DNA from: SOJA01 sp964598485
GTDB taxonomy: Archaea > Thermoproteota > Bathyarchaeia > Bathyarchaeales > Bathycorpusculaceae
DNA: 64,000 nt
Assembly (NCBI GenBank): GCA_964598485.1
Contig: CAZRCD010000001.1
Location: forward strand, 434,001 to 498,000
Reading direction: 5' to 3'
Numbering within the stretch: the stretch's first letter is position 1; each line of letters opens with the position of its first letter. Below the pieces are notes generated by a model. It searched no databases and was not told the DNA's origin. It worked only from the letters and a program-made list of their open reading frames with translations. The position numbers and the translations under genes were made by a program. Positions 26,512-34,502 of this stretch are shown here, in pieces.

Positions 26512-26733
26512 TTACGTTTTCTCTTCCCTAAAAACTTCTATCGCAACCTCTGGGCACGTTAAAGCACATAAAGTGCATCCAGTGCAAACTCCCTTAGAAT
26601 CAACAAATTCTGCTGGATGGTAACCTTTAGAGTTGATCTCTTCAGCAACCACAATGAGTTTTTGAGGACAAGCACTTACGCATAGTGCACATCCTTTACA
26701 TAACTCTTTATCAATTACAATCTTTCCAACCAT
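26512..26733 (-). CDS. 2-oxoacid:ferredoxin oxidoreductase, ferredoxin-like delta subunit
   Basis: A 73-residue two-cluster ferredoxin subunit. The cysteine motifs are CKGCALCVSACP near residue 11 and CTGCTLCALTCP near 49, so two [4Fe-4S] clusters are expected. It passes electrons from the TPP subunit to free ferredoxin. I use the ATG at 26733, which has a GGGGG eight bases upstream; ATG and GTG codons further up lack one. It is the first gene of the four-gene run. Confidence 0.92.
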   Translation of the reverse strand: MVGKIVIDKELCKGCALCVSACPQKLIVVAEEINSKGYHPAEFVDSKGVCTGCTLCALTCPEVAIEVFREEKT

Positions 26734-26891
26734 CAAACAAACCCCCAGTCTCATCACTAAACGCCACGATCATTAAAGCCGTTACACTAATGAGAGGAAG
26801 CATCTTCTGAGAGCGGAGCTTTTCCTTAAACACTCCCTGTCCCTCTATATTGGAAAAAGAGAATTGCCATTTCAGCCTTATTAGTGTTAGC

Positions 26892-28724
26892 TTAAACAAA
26901 CATCAAAAACAACATTAAAAGTAAACCAGCAGACGCGAAAATCGGGATAACACTCATCTTTGCTCTTTGAAGGACTTTATCCGTAAGGAGGCATAATGTT
27001 TCCAGCTTTTTCTCTCCAATAACCTTAACGTTACGAACTGTTATGCTATGTGCCGCAGCCTTCGCACTTTCCAAATCAGACACAGCTGCAAGCGTTGCTC
27101 TTTTGATATAACCAATCAGTTTTTCAGGATCTATAGCTTCGCCTATTGGGTGGTATCCGCGCCTGCTTAGTATTAAAGCATTTACTGCATGAGTGTCTGT
27201 TGTGAAAACCTCGCCTTCACTCACGCCCATGGATTTGAGAGTTGAAAGAATCTTTTCACGCAGTCCTGAAACCATGTTGTTGCCGTCGATAACCACATAA
27301 GCGGTTTTCTGTTCCCCCACTTTGACCACGATTACAGTGATGCCGCCAGGTCCCATACCATCTTTGAGACTGAACTCCTTCGGTATAACGGTGGCAGCAC
27401 CAACTTCGAAGAGCAAACGTTTCAAAGAGGCTGTTTGCTCTAAACATTTGGCTGCAGTCGCTTTCAACGCGTTCAAAGCTTCTCGTCTGCTTATTGTTCC
27501 GTTAATGCTGTTATGGGCGTTAACAACAGCGCAGTGAGTTAGTCCATGCTTTTCTGCTTCTCCTTGGACGAACAGCCCTAATTCTTCTGGTAAGTCTTCG
27601 GTTGTTCTGGGTGCGAGTGTGAATGAAAGAAAGGCGAATTTCCCGAAAACTTGGCAGCATGTAGTAGCCGAACCGTTGCTAATCTTAATGAACGGTGTTG
27701 CTTGTGTTTCTGAAGCCTTAAAGTTTGAGGATTCCACGACACGATTGAGTATTTTCTGGTTTTGAATCTGAGAAGACAAGTCAAACTCATGGCCAAGCAA
27801 ACCGTGAGGAACACACGCAACACAGTTAAGTTCGTTTTCTAAGGTGGTTTTAAGCATGGATGGCAAAAGACTGCTCCCAACGTTTTTGAATGGGCCAGGA
27901 TGAACGAAGGGAACAACCATGACTGCTTTTGGTTTGGACGCATCAAACTTTATCAAGGAAACTTTAACATCTTGTTCTTCGCCCAGCTTTTCAAGATGTT
28001 CTTCAAATGGAGCATTTAAGCCCACTATCCAGTTAATCAAGAAAGCCTTGAAAAGAGATAAAGAAGGGATTTTTAGTGTTTGCTCGCCCATACGGTTCAA
28101 TAGAAAAATGAAAAGGAAACTTGAAAGAACACTTACAACCGCTGAAAAAATGATAAACAGAGATATGAGAAAGTAATCGATTTTTGCCCAAAACAGCAAA
28201 AACGGAATTATGCAAGGAAAAGGCTGAAGAAGAGAAGCCGCTAGAAGCCGCAAAGAACCCGTAGAGGATGTTGAGTTGAACGCGATTAGACGCAAGATTA
28301 GCACGGCAGAAAACCCTAGAAGACAAAGCCTGACCAGCATTCCAATAGCAACGCCTGCAAGAATAAACAGAAACCATAAACCCCAGCAGAAAAGAGAAAG
28401 CGCTGCAGTTCTTCTAACGTCATAAATTGGGTCTTGCCCTAAGATTAACATGCTCACAACATAGTCAAAGATCAAGTTTACAATGAATAGGGAAACCCCT
28501 AGAAATAATCCGTTAACCAGTGCCTCAAATGGAGGGAAAAAGGTAATTGCGGAAACGATTCCTGCGCCCAAACATGATAAGGCAAGAAGCAAAAGCACTT
28601 TTGCGTATGACGGAAGCTCAAATAATGATGAATAACGTTTAACTACTTTATCCATGGACTGATCCAACGAATCCTCAACTGCCACACGCATCATCTCAGA
28701 CGAGTTTTTATCAGAGAATACCAA
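26892..28724 (-). CDS. DUF2070 membrane protein
   Basis: A 610-residue archaeal DUF2070 protein. Residues 45-235 hold about six or seven membrane helices. The following soluble part (about 255-580) is well conserved, with MVVPFVHPGPFKNVGSSLLPSM near residue 283, HGLLGHEF near 325, VVNAHNSING near 410 and TDTHAVNA near 520. The repeated His-rich motifs look like a metal-dependent active site (inference). A last helix at 590-608 anchors the C-terminus. Function is unknown. It lies 134 bases upstream of the ferredoxin subunit on the same strand. Confidence 0.88.
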   Translation of the reverse strand: MVFSDKNSSEMMRVAVEDSLDQSMDKVVKRYSSLFELPSYAKVLLLLALSCLGAGIVSAITFFPPFEALVNGLFLGVSLFIVNLIFDYVVSMLILGQDPIYDVRRTAALSLFCWGLWFLFILAGVAIGMLVRLCLLGFSAVLILRLIAFNSTSSTGSLRLLAASLLQPFPCIIPFLLFWAKIDYFLISLFIIFSAVVSVLSSFLFIFLLNRMGEQTLKIPSLSLFKAFLINWIVGLNAPFEEHLEKLGEEQDVKVSLIKFDASKPKAVMVVPFVHPGPFKNVGSSLLPSMLKTTLENELNCVACVPHGLLGHEFDLSSQIQNQKILNRVVESSNFKASETQATPFIKISNGSATTCCQVFGKFAFLSFTLAPRTTEDLPEELGLFVQGEAEKHGLTHCAVVNAHNSINGTISRREALNALKATAAKCLEQTASLKRLLFEVGAATVIPKEFSLKDGMGPGGITVIVVKVGEQKTAYVVIDGNNMVSGLREKILSTLKSMGVSEGEVFTTDTHAVNALILSRRGYHPIGEAIDPEKLIGYIKRATLAAVSDLESAKAAAHSITVRNVKVIGEKKLETLCLLTDKVLQRAKMSVIPIFASAGLLLMLFLMFV

Positions 28725-28944
28725 ACATATTAAACTGTCGCGAAAAACAACATAAACGTTACTGATTATTTAAGAACACTTAAAATAATCACTGCATTCG
28801 ACAGCTTAACGGTTTTAACATAAACACTTAAAAATTGGGACAACACAAGGCATGGACCAGAACGCCTTTACATAATGCTTTGATGTTCTCTCAGAAGGGC
28901 AACTGTTTTATTCTCGAACGCCAATCTAGGATTTTGCGAAAGCT

Positions 28945-29232
28945 ATGCCAGAACAAAGTCTACCTCCAACAATATTTCACATGCTTGAGAAAAGCTTAGG
29001 TAAGAAGATACGGGTGATTCTGGATTCTTCTTATGGTTTTGAGGGAAGCTTGGCGGCAGTCACCAGAGAGCCACCTGGGATATGGCTTTCAGATGCGGAA
29101 GCCGTCATACTACGTGCAACTATTGCTCAGCCTATACCTCAAGTTGCAAGCAGAGAAGAGAGAAGCGAAATATTTGTTCATCTTGACTCTGTTCAGAGAA
29201 TAGAAATTTTGCATACTTCTTCTCGTCGTTAA
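28945..29232 (+). CDS. Sm-like (LSm) RNA-binding protein
   Basis: A 95-residue protein with an Sm fold. Sm1 covers MLEKSLGKKIRVILDSSYGFEGSLAAV (about 13-39) and Sm2 ends with SEIFVHLDSVQRIEIL near 80. Archaeal Sm-like proteins form rings that bind U-rich RNA. The loop between the motifs is longer than in typical SmAP1 and contains a PIPQV segment. It is convergent with the Sec61 beta gene. Confidence 0.75.
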   Translation: MPEQSLPPTIFHMLEKSLGKKIRVILDSSYGFEGSLAAVTREPPGIWLSDAEAVILRATIAQPIPQVASREERSEIFVHLDSVQRIEILHTSSRR

Positions 29233-29242
29233 AGTCATCAGT

Positions 29243-29410
29243 TTAGAAGAATATTTGCGCTAGAACACATACGACTATTAATGCTACTGCCAAACCCATA
29301 AGTATTTCGGGTCTAACTTTGACGCCTTCAGTTTCCTCTTCAAAAAATCTGAGTAAGCCTGCACTTGCAGCGGGCATTGGCGATTCCTTCTTTTTCTTTT
29401 TCCTGCTCAT
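29243..29410 (-). CDS. Preprotein translocase Sec61 beta subunit
   Basis: A 55-residue tail-anchored subunit of the archaeal SecYEbeta channel. A basic start (MSRKKKKKESPMPAASAGLL) leads to the conserved RFFEEETEGVKVRPEILMG and one membrane helix to the C-terminus. I start at the ATG at 29410; the longer frame to 29461 adds residues not seen in the family. Confidence 0.93.
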   Translation of the reverse strand: MSRKKKKKESPMPAASAGLLRFFEEETEGVKVRPEILMGLAVALIVVCVLAQIFF

Positions 29411-29531
29411 TTTCTTCAAATCCCTTTTGAGTTTAACAAATAAATCGTATCTTGTCCACATTATTAATGTTTGCTCTTCAAAGAGTTTTTATCCTTGAAA
29501 AAATGATAGTGTGATGTAAGAAGGTGTTGAA

Positions 29532-30848
29532 ATGACAGCTCCTCAAGATGACTATAATCATGTGTTCGACCTTCTCCAACAACATCACAAATTGTTTCAA
29601 GAGTGCATCCCACTTATAGCAAGCGAAAACGTTCCGAGTCCAGCGGTACGGGAAACTCTTACAACGGACTTTGGAAACCGTTATGCTGAGGGATGGCCTG
29701 GAGAACGTGTTTATGCTGGCTGCCACTTCATAGACCAGGTGGAGTTCAAATGCATCGAACTCATGAAGAAGCTTTTCAACGCGGAGTTTGTAGACGTTAG
29801 ACCCATTTCAGGAGTTGTTGCAAATCTCGTAGTCTACACGGCTTTTACAGAACCAGGCGACACTATGATGGCACTATCAATTCCGGCTGGCGGACACATT
29901 ACAATGGGTAAGAAGAAGCTTGGGGGCACAGCAGGTGCAGTGCATGGTTTAGTAGTTGAATATTTACCTTTAGATTATAAGGAATTAACCATTGATGTGG
30001 ACAGGGCGAAGAGCAGGATTCAAAAGCTTGTAGTAGAGGGTAGACCGCCTAAGCTTGTCATGTTTGGCGCGAGTGTTTTCCCGTTTCCTCATCCAGTCAA
30101 GGAGTTGGCTGACACCATTCACTCGGTTGGCGCAACCGTAGGATACGACGCTGCTCACGTGGCTGGATTGATTGGTGGAGGACAGTTTCAAGACCCGCTT
30201 AGAGAGGGAGCTGACGTTGTCACCTTAAGCACGCATAAAACGTTTTTTGGGCCTCAACATGGCGGAGTTTTGTCGTGGGACAAATACGCGGACAAAATAA
30301 AGCGGGCAGCTTTTCCAGGAATGCTAAGTAATCATCATTTGCATGCGGTTGCAGGCGTCACAATAGCGTGTGCGGAATTGCTTGAGTTCGGAAAGGAATA
30401 TACAAGTCAGATAGTGAAAAATGCGAAGGCATTGGCTCAAGCGCTTTATGAAAGAGGGTTTAATGTTTTGGCAGAGCATAAAGGGTTCACGCAGTCTCAT
30501 GTGATGTTAATAGATATAACGAAGCAGGGCGATGGAGGGACCATTGAAGAAACTCTGGAAAAGGCAAACGTGATAATTAACAGAAACTTGTTGCCGTGGG
30601 ACATTAAGGAGGGAAGGCATTTCATGCATCCAGGCGGCATAAGACTCGGCGTGTCTGAGATTACGAGGCTTGGGATGAAAGAGTCTGAAATGACTGAAGT
30701 AGCGGAATTCATTAAACGTGTAATAATGGACAAAGAATCGCCAGATAAAGTGAAAGCAGACGTAATGGCATTTAGAAAAGATTACCAAAGAGTGCATTAT
30801 TGCTTCGAGAACGCGACAGAAGCATACAAATACGTAAAAATCCGCTAA
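29532..30848 (+). CDS. glyA: Serine hydroxymethyltransferase
   Basis: A 438-residue PLP enzyme that interconverts serine and glycine using a pterin C1 carrier. The active-site Lys is in VVTLSTHKTFFGPQHGG near residue 234. The N-terminal LIASENVPSPAVRETL and NRYAEGWPGERVYAGC are family marks. This archaeal form has a shorter substrate loop than the bacterial enzyme, as in archaea that use methanopterin-type carriers. A GGTG lies just before the ATG. Confidence 0.95.
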   Translation: MTAPQDDYNHVFDLLQQHHKLFQECIPLIASENVPSPAVRETLTTDFGNRYAEGWPGERVYAGCHFIDQVEFKCIELMKKLFNAEFVDVRPISGVVANLVVYTAFTEPGDTMMALSIPAGGHITMGKKKLGGTAGAVHGLVVEYLPLDYKELTIDVDRAKSRIQKLVVEGRPPKLVMFGASVFPFPHPVKELADTIHSVGATVGYDAAHVAGLIGGGQFQDPLREGADVVTLSTHKTFFGPQHGGVLSWDKYADKIKRAAFPGMLSNHHLHAVAGVTIACAELLEFGKEYTSQIVKNAKALAQALYERGFNVLAEHKGFTQSHVMLIDITKQGDGGTIEETLEKANVIINRNLLPWDIKEGRHFMHPGGIRLGVSEITRLGMKESEMTEVAEFIKRVIMDKESPDKVKADVMAFRKDYQRVHYCFENATEAYKYVKIR

Positions 30849-31113
30849 CGCTCTTTTCCAATGTCTAAGATTGAACATTTTAAGAAGGAACAGATGGACC
30901 TTCTATTTGGTTTCGGGATTTTCTTAGGTTGCATGCCTGTCTTCTGTTAGTATTTGAATTTGCATCCGAAGATTTCAGGTTCTGATTTCCAAGGATGATT
31001 GGAGAAGTCGATGAAAAATGACAAAGTCATTCTTTCACCTGCATTGAAAGCTTGGATTGTTGTTTATCTTAAATATCGCTTATACATTTTCAAACAGACT
31101 GGAGTGAAGAAGT

Positions 31114-31422
31114 GTGCATATACGTGAATTTCAGAAGATGATGCGAAGTATATATTTTCATAGAGATTCTAAACGCGGTATAGAAGGAACATTTGATTGG
31201 CTTGTGGACGAGGTGAAAGAACTGGGGGAAGCATTGAAAACAGATGACAAGAAAGCTTTGGAAAGCGAGTTTGCAGACGTCATCGCGTGGTTAGCCTCAC
31301 TCGCAAACGTCACCAACGTAGACCTTGAAAAGGCAGCCTTAAACAAGTATGATAATAAATGCCCAAAATGTGGACACTCACCATGCCAATGCACGTTCAA
31401 ACTCTCACCGAGAAACGTTTAA
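31114..31422 (+). CDS. MazG-like NTP pyrophosphohydrolase with C-terminal Zn ribbon
   Basis: A 102-residue protein. Residues 1-75 match the MazG helical bundle, with the metal-binding ExxE pattern in LVDEVKELGEAL and ExxxD in ESEFADVIAWLASLAN. This family hydrolyses nucleoside triphosphates to monophosphates and clears odd nucleotides. Residues 80-92 add CPKCGHSPCQC, a small zinc knuckle. The GTG start follows GGAGTGA. Confidence 0.85.
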   Translation: MHIREFQKMMRSIYFHRDSKRGIEGTFDWLVDEVKELGEALKTDDKKALESEFADVIAWLASLANVTNVDLEKAALNKYDNKCPKCGHSPCQCTFKLSPRNV

Positions 31423-31475
31423 TCCTCAAAAACGCTTTTATAACTTAGAGTGCTATCGGATTTTGGGAGACGCGT

Positions 31476-31814
31476 TTGAACAAGCGTAAACTTATCATTC
31501 TTTCTTTTTCCCTTGTCTGTCTTGCCTTAATAGTTGGAGGAGTTTTGTATTGGTACTCTGAACAGTTGGCGGAGCAGAGGCTTCAAGAATACATCAGGAG
31601 GCTTGAAGATTTAGACTTTAAAACGGAGGAACATTCTCTAGCAGATTTTCAAGTGGACGCCGTATTAGGAATACATTATTTTAGCGATTTCCATAGTTAC
31701 GCGGAACAAAAAGATGTGAACAAGGTGTACTATGATCGAGGAATACACGCTCTCTATTTTCTACTTTCTCCCACAGAAGACAGAGCAGAAGCAAACATCT
31801 TCTATTACAAATAA
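31476..31814 (+). CDS. Small membrane-anchored protein
   Basis: A 112-residue protein with one N-terminal membrane helix (about residues 6-27) followed by a soluble, acidic domain. Topology suggests the C-terminal part faces outside. The TTG start lies six bases after GGGAG. No family is recognised. It is 53 bases after the MazG-like gene on the same strand and may be co-transcribed. Confidence 0.6.
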   Translation: MNKRKLIILSFSLVCLALIVGGVLYWYSEQLAEQRLQEYIRRLEDLDFKTEEHSLADFQVDAVLGIHYFSDFHSYAEQKDVNKVYYDRGIHALYFLLSPTEDRAEANIFYYK

Positions 31815-31961
31815 AAATCCCACGAACAAACTAGCAAACAAAGGCATAAGTCCGTTTTTGGTTTCTGAACTTGTTATATTGATGGATCGTTAAGGGTTTC
31901 AGATTGACTCATATGCCTTTTTGACACTGCTTGCAAGTTCATTTTCGGGAGGTTCTAATTT

Positions 31962-32438
31962 TTAAGTGAGTATGTCGGTGGTTTCTTTCACTGTTTCGTA
32001 CACTATGCAACTCAACGTGTTCTCTATTCCCTCAATAAGCCTCAGTTTGTCCATGACAAACTTTCCCAAAGTGTCAACGTGGTCAGCCTTGACTTTGATG
32101 AGAATGTCCCAACCTCCGGTAATTATGTGTACTTCTTGTACTTCTGGGAATGCAGCGATCTGTTTTGCTACGTCTCTCTGCGATAACGGTTTTTCTCTGC
32201 CTCCTGGTCGATACACAAATGAAGTTAGAATGAAAGCTGCTGCTCCTTTGTCAAGTTTCCTTGAATCTAAGATAGCCTTGTATTGTTTTATTACGCCGAG
32301 TTCTTCCATTCTTTTTATCTTTGCGTAGACTGTGGTTATGGGGCTGCCGATTTTTTTGGCTATTTCCTTCGCTGTCATTCTGCAGTTTTTTTGCAGTAGC
32401 TTCAGTATTTCTACGTCTCTTTTATCTAGCGATTCCAT
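31962..32438 (-). CDS. Lrp/AsnC-family transcription regulator
   Basis: A 158-residue regulator. Residues 1-55 form the HTH, with KRDVEILKLLQKNCRMTAKE and IGSPITTVYAKIKRMEELGV. Residues 75-150 form the RAM ligand-binding domain, with EVHIITGGWDILIKVKA. It is divergent from an asparagine synthetase-like gene, and two palindromes lie in the 83-base spacer. In bacteria AsnC regulates asnA, so an asparagine or amino-acid sensing role is likely (inference). Confidence 0.92.
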   Translation of the reverse strand: MESLDKRDVEILKLLQKNCRMTAKEIAKKIGSPITTVYAKIKRMEELGVIKQYKAILDSRKLDKGAAAFILTSFVYRPGGREKPLSQRDVAKQIAAFPEVQEVHIITGGWDILIKVKADHVDTLGKFVMDKLRLIEGIENTLSCIVYETVKETTDILT

Positions 32439-32440
32439 GC

Positions 32441-32453
32441 TGTAATTTTTACA
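32441..32453. promoter_or_regulatory. Palindrome TGTAATTTTTACA, candidate Lrp operator
   Basis: A perfect inverted repeat TGTAA-TTT-TTACA begins three bases before the Lrp start codon, between the divergent genes. Its size suits a dimeric HTH regulator. Confidence 0.5.
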
Positions 32454-32495
32454 ATCATAAACATAAAAATCTTGTGCTATTTCGCGTTTTTTACA

Positions 32496-32511
32496 TTATT
32501 GTTCGCAATAA
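32496..32511. promoter_or_regulatory. Palindrome TTATTG-N4-CAATAA, candidate Lrp operator
   Basis: Perfect six-base arms separated by TTCG lie 11 bases before the asparagine synthetase ATG, where a bound repressor would block initiation. Confidence 0.5.
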
Positions 32512-32521
32512 ATTTATCAAG

Positions 32522-33532
32522 ATGAAAGCCATTACATTCTTTATGGACCCACAAGATCTGAGTTCACTGGAATCTGTTAGGTTTAGGTATCGTGCCGTAA
32601 GACACCCGAAGATGAAGATGGTCCTAAGAGTTCAGGATCAAATCCTCACTTCGTTGAGGGAGTTCTTAAGAAAAGACGGTTTCATAGAGATACTGGCACC
32701 CATCATTGGTCCAGCAACTGATCCCGGAATAAGGGGGGCAAAACAAGCTTCCATCCAATACTACGGCACACCATTCAAAATAATGAGCAGCATGATCCTC
32801 TACAAACAGATGATGATCTCGTCGTTCGAAAAGATGTTTGCTCTATCGCCAAACATCCGTTTGGAACCCCTTGAAAGCGTGAAAACCGCTAGGCATCTGG
32901 CTGAGTTCAGACAGATCGATCTTGAGATGGTGTATGCAAGCTACGACGATGCCATGAACTTGGCGGAAGGACTGTTGATGTCGGTGGTGAGAGACGTAAG
33001 AGAGAATCGTAGCGAAGAGCTGAAAGGGTTGGGAAGAGAGCTTAAAGAAGTGCATGGTCCTTTCAAAAGACTAACCCACAAGCAAGCTGTTGAGTTGTCA
33101 AGATCGAACGGATACATGGTTAGTTATGTGGAGGAAATTCCCTGGGATGCGGAAGCAACTTTATCCGCCATGCATGATGAACCGTTCTTTATCTACGACT
33201 ATCCACTGGTGTCTAGGGGATTCTACGACAGAGAAGATCCCGTCAGGCCTGGAATACTGAGGGATTTTGACATGCTCTATCCTGAGGGTTTTGGTGAAGC
33301 TATATCTGGAGGGGAGAGAGAGCACACGTACAATGGGGTGTTGAAGAGAATGAAGCTGACTGGTGTGGACCCTGAAGAGTATGGTTGGTATTTACAGATG
33401 CTTAAAGAAGGTGTCCCTCCTTCTGTTGGGTTCGGGATCGGTGTTGAAAGATTGACAAAATGGATCTGCGGCTTGAAAACCATTTGGGAAGCAGTGCCGT
33501 TTCCAAAAGTCCCAGGAATCGCTTCTCCCTAA
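32522..33532 (+). CDS. Archaeal asparagine synthetase A-like (AsnRS-related)
   Basis: A 336-residue class II aminoacyl-tRNA-synthetase-like protein without the anticodon-binding domain. Motif 2 is visible in RLEPLESVKTARHLAEFRQI near residue 120 and motif 3 as GFGIGVERLTKW near 310. Such proteins in Pyrococcus make asparagine from aspartate and ammonia; others are asparaginyl-tRNA-synthetase paralogues of unknown role. The longer frame upstream runs antisense through the Lrp gene and is Phe/Leu-rich, so I start at the ATG at 32522. No ribosome site precedes it, so the mRNA may be leaderless. The divergent Lrp/AsnC neighbour supports the asparagine role. Confidence 0.85.
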   Translation: MKAITFFMDPQDLSSLESVRFRYRAVRHPKMKMVLRVQDQILTSLREFLRKDGFIEILAPIIGPATDPGIRGAKQASIQYYGTPFKIMSSMILYKQMMISSFEKMFALSPNIRLEPLESVKTARHLAEFRQIDLEMVYASYDDAMNLAEGLLMSVVRDVRENRSEELKGLGRELKEVHGPFKRLTHKQAVELSRSNGYMVSYVEEIPWDAEATLSAMHDEPFFIYDYPLVSRGFYDREDPVRPGILRDFDMLYPEGFGEAISGGEREHTYNGVLKRMKLTGVDPEEYGWYLQMLKEGVPPSVGFGIGVERLTKWICGLKTIWEAVPFPKVPGIASP

Positions 33533-33589
33533 GGGCTAGAAGACAACCCTACAGCCAGAAAAGGATTAGGGACATCGAATGTTCGCCAC

Positions 33590-34195
33590 TTATTTCTCTA
33601 CAGCTTTTCTTATTTTGCGCAGTTCCGCGAGAATCTGTTGGTTTATGCCTTTTATGGGTTCTGTTTCGGCTTCTGCTTCTATGGCTTCTGGCTTCATCCC
33701 CTTAACGAACTTAATTATGACATCTTTTATCTCTTCAAAGCTCTTGACTCCAAAAATTACGGCTTCTGCCACTTTGCCACCGCTGCTGCTTGTCCCGGAG
33801 AAACCTGCAGTTTGAATCGAAAGCTTACCCAAACCATAATGCCTGGAAATCGGACCTTGATAAATGCTAATGTTGGTTATGCGGTTGTAGGGCACAAAAC
33901 TCTTAGTCTTCCACCACACGCCCTTCGTAATCACAATCTTGTCATCTTCTAAGACGTAGGTTATTGAAGAATGAAACTTGGGAATCCAGTATAAAGTGAA
34001 TCCAGTGGCGACGAAAAGTGGAACAAAACAAGACAGAGCAACAGCAACTCCAATCCAAGTCTCGCGTGAAACCATAACAAAGACGACAACGGGAATAATC
34101 CACGAAAGAAAACCGCCAACCACCACAATAGCAAGATAAACCAGATAAAGCCTCTTTAACTCAGAATCAGCCCCAAACTCCTTAACAACAGCCAT
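33590..34195 (-). CDS. Bacterial-type PH-domain (DUF304) membrane protein
   Basis: A 201-residue protein. Two membrane helices lie at about 17-43 and 52-75. Residues 85-160 form a bPH2/DUF304 domain with VLEDDKIVITKGVWWKTKSFVPYNRITNISIYQG, a beta-barrel like that in YdbS/YdbT. The tail contains an acidic stretch and KGINQQILAELRKIRKAVEK, probably a coiled coil. Function of archaeal members is unknown. I use the ATG at 34195, six codons inside the longer frame. Confidence 0.82.
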   Translation of the reverse strand: MAVVKEFGADSELKRLYLVYLAIVVVGGFLSWIIPVVVFVMVSRETWIGVAVALSCFVPLFVATGFTLYWIPKFHSSITYVLEDDKIVITKGVWWKTKSFVPYNRITNISIYQGPISRHYGLGKLSIQTAGFSGTSSSGGKVAEAVIFGVKSFEEIKDVIIKFVKGMKPEAIEAEAETEPIKGINQQILAELRKIRKAVEK

Positions 34196-34502
34196 AACAA
34201 CAACCCAACACAAAAATAAAGCCCATCCAAGCTTAAAACCGTTTTGTCAGCCTTCACTACTAAACCTTCATCATCAAAACTATATATAAGGGGGCTATCT
34301 CGTGTCAGAGCACCACTTTAGGCCCCTCAACTCATGCTGAGCACTCGCCCATAACCACCAATCGTTAACGGTTCTTGCGACTTAGTATGGTTTTAAGTGT
34401 GGCATGATTCTTGTTCACGACGGTTAGGGCTTCAGTTCATCAAAACAGAAACTTTTAAATGACCCCAATCTTTTAGCCTAATTCGCTTAAGGTGCAGCTT
34501 AG
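34196..34502. other. 307-base gap with a strong TATA element
   Basis: The spacer between the PH-domain gene and the divergent ArsR-fusion gene holds the element listed at 34280-34294. The roughly 190 bases between the likely transcription start and the next gene contain no open frame I trust; they may be a long leader or a small RNA. Confidence 0.4.
34280..34294 (+). promoter_or_regulatory. Strong TATA element CTATATATAAGGGGG, copy 1
   Basis: The 15-base string is identical to one at 36910-36924. It resembles an archaeal TATA box with a G-run attached. It would start transcription near 34305-34315 toward the ArsR-fusion gene. Confidence 0.6.

Noticed and set aside
32321..32521. N-terminal extension of the asparagine synthetase-like frame
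   Set aside because: It runs antisense through the Lrp HTH and is aromatic-rich; the family starts near the ATG at 32522.
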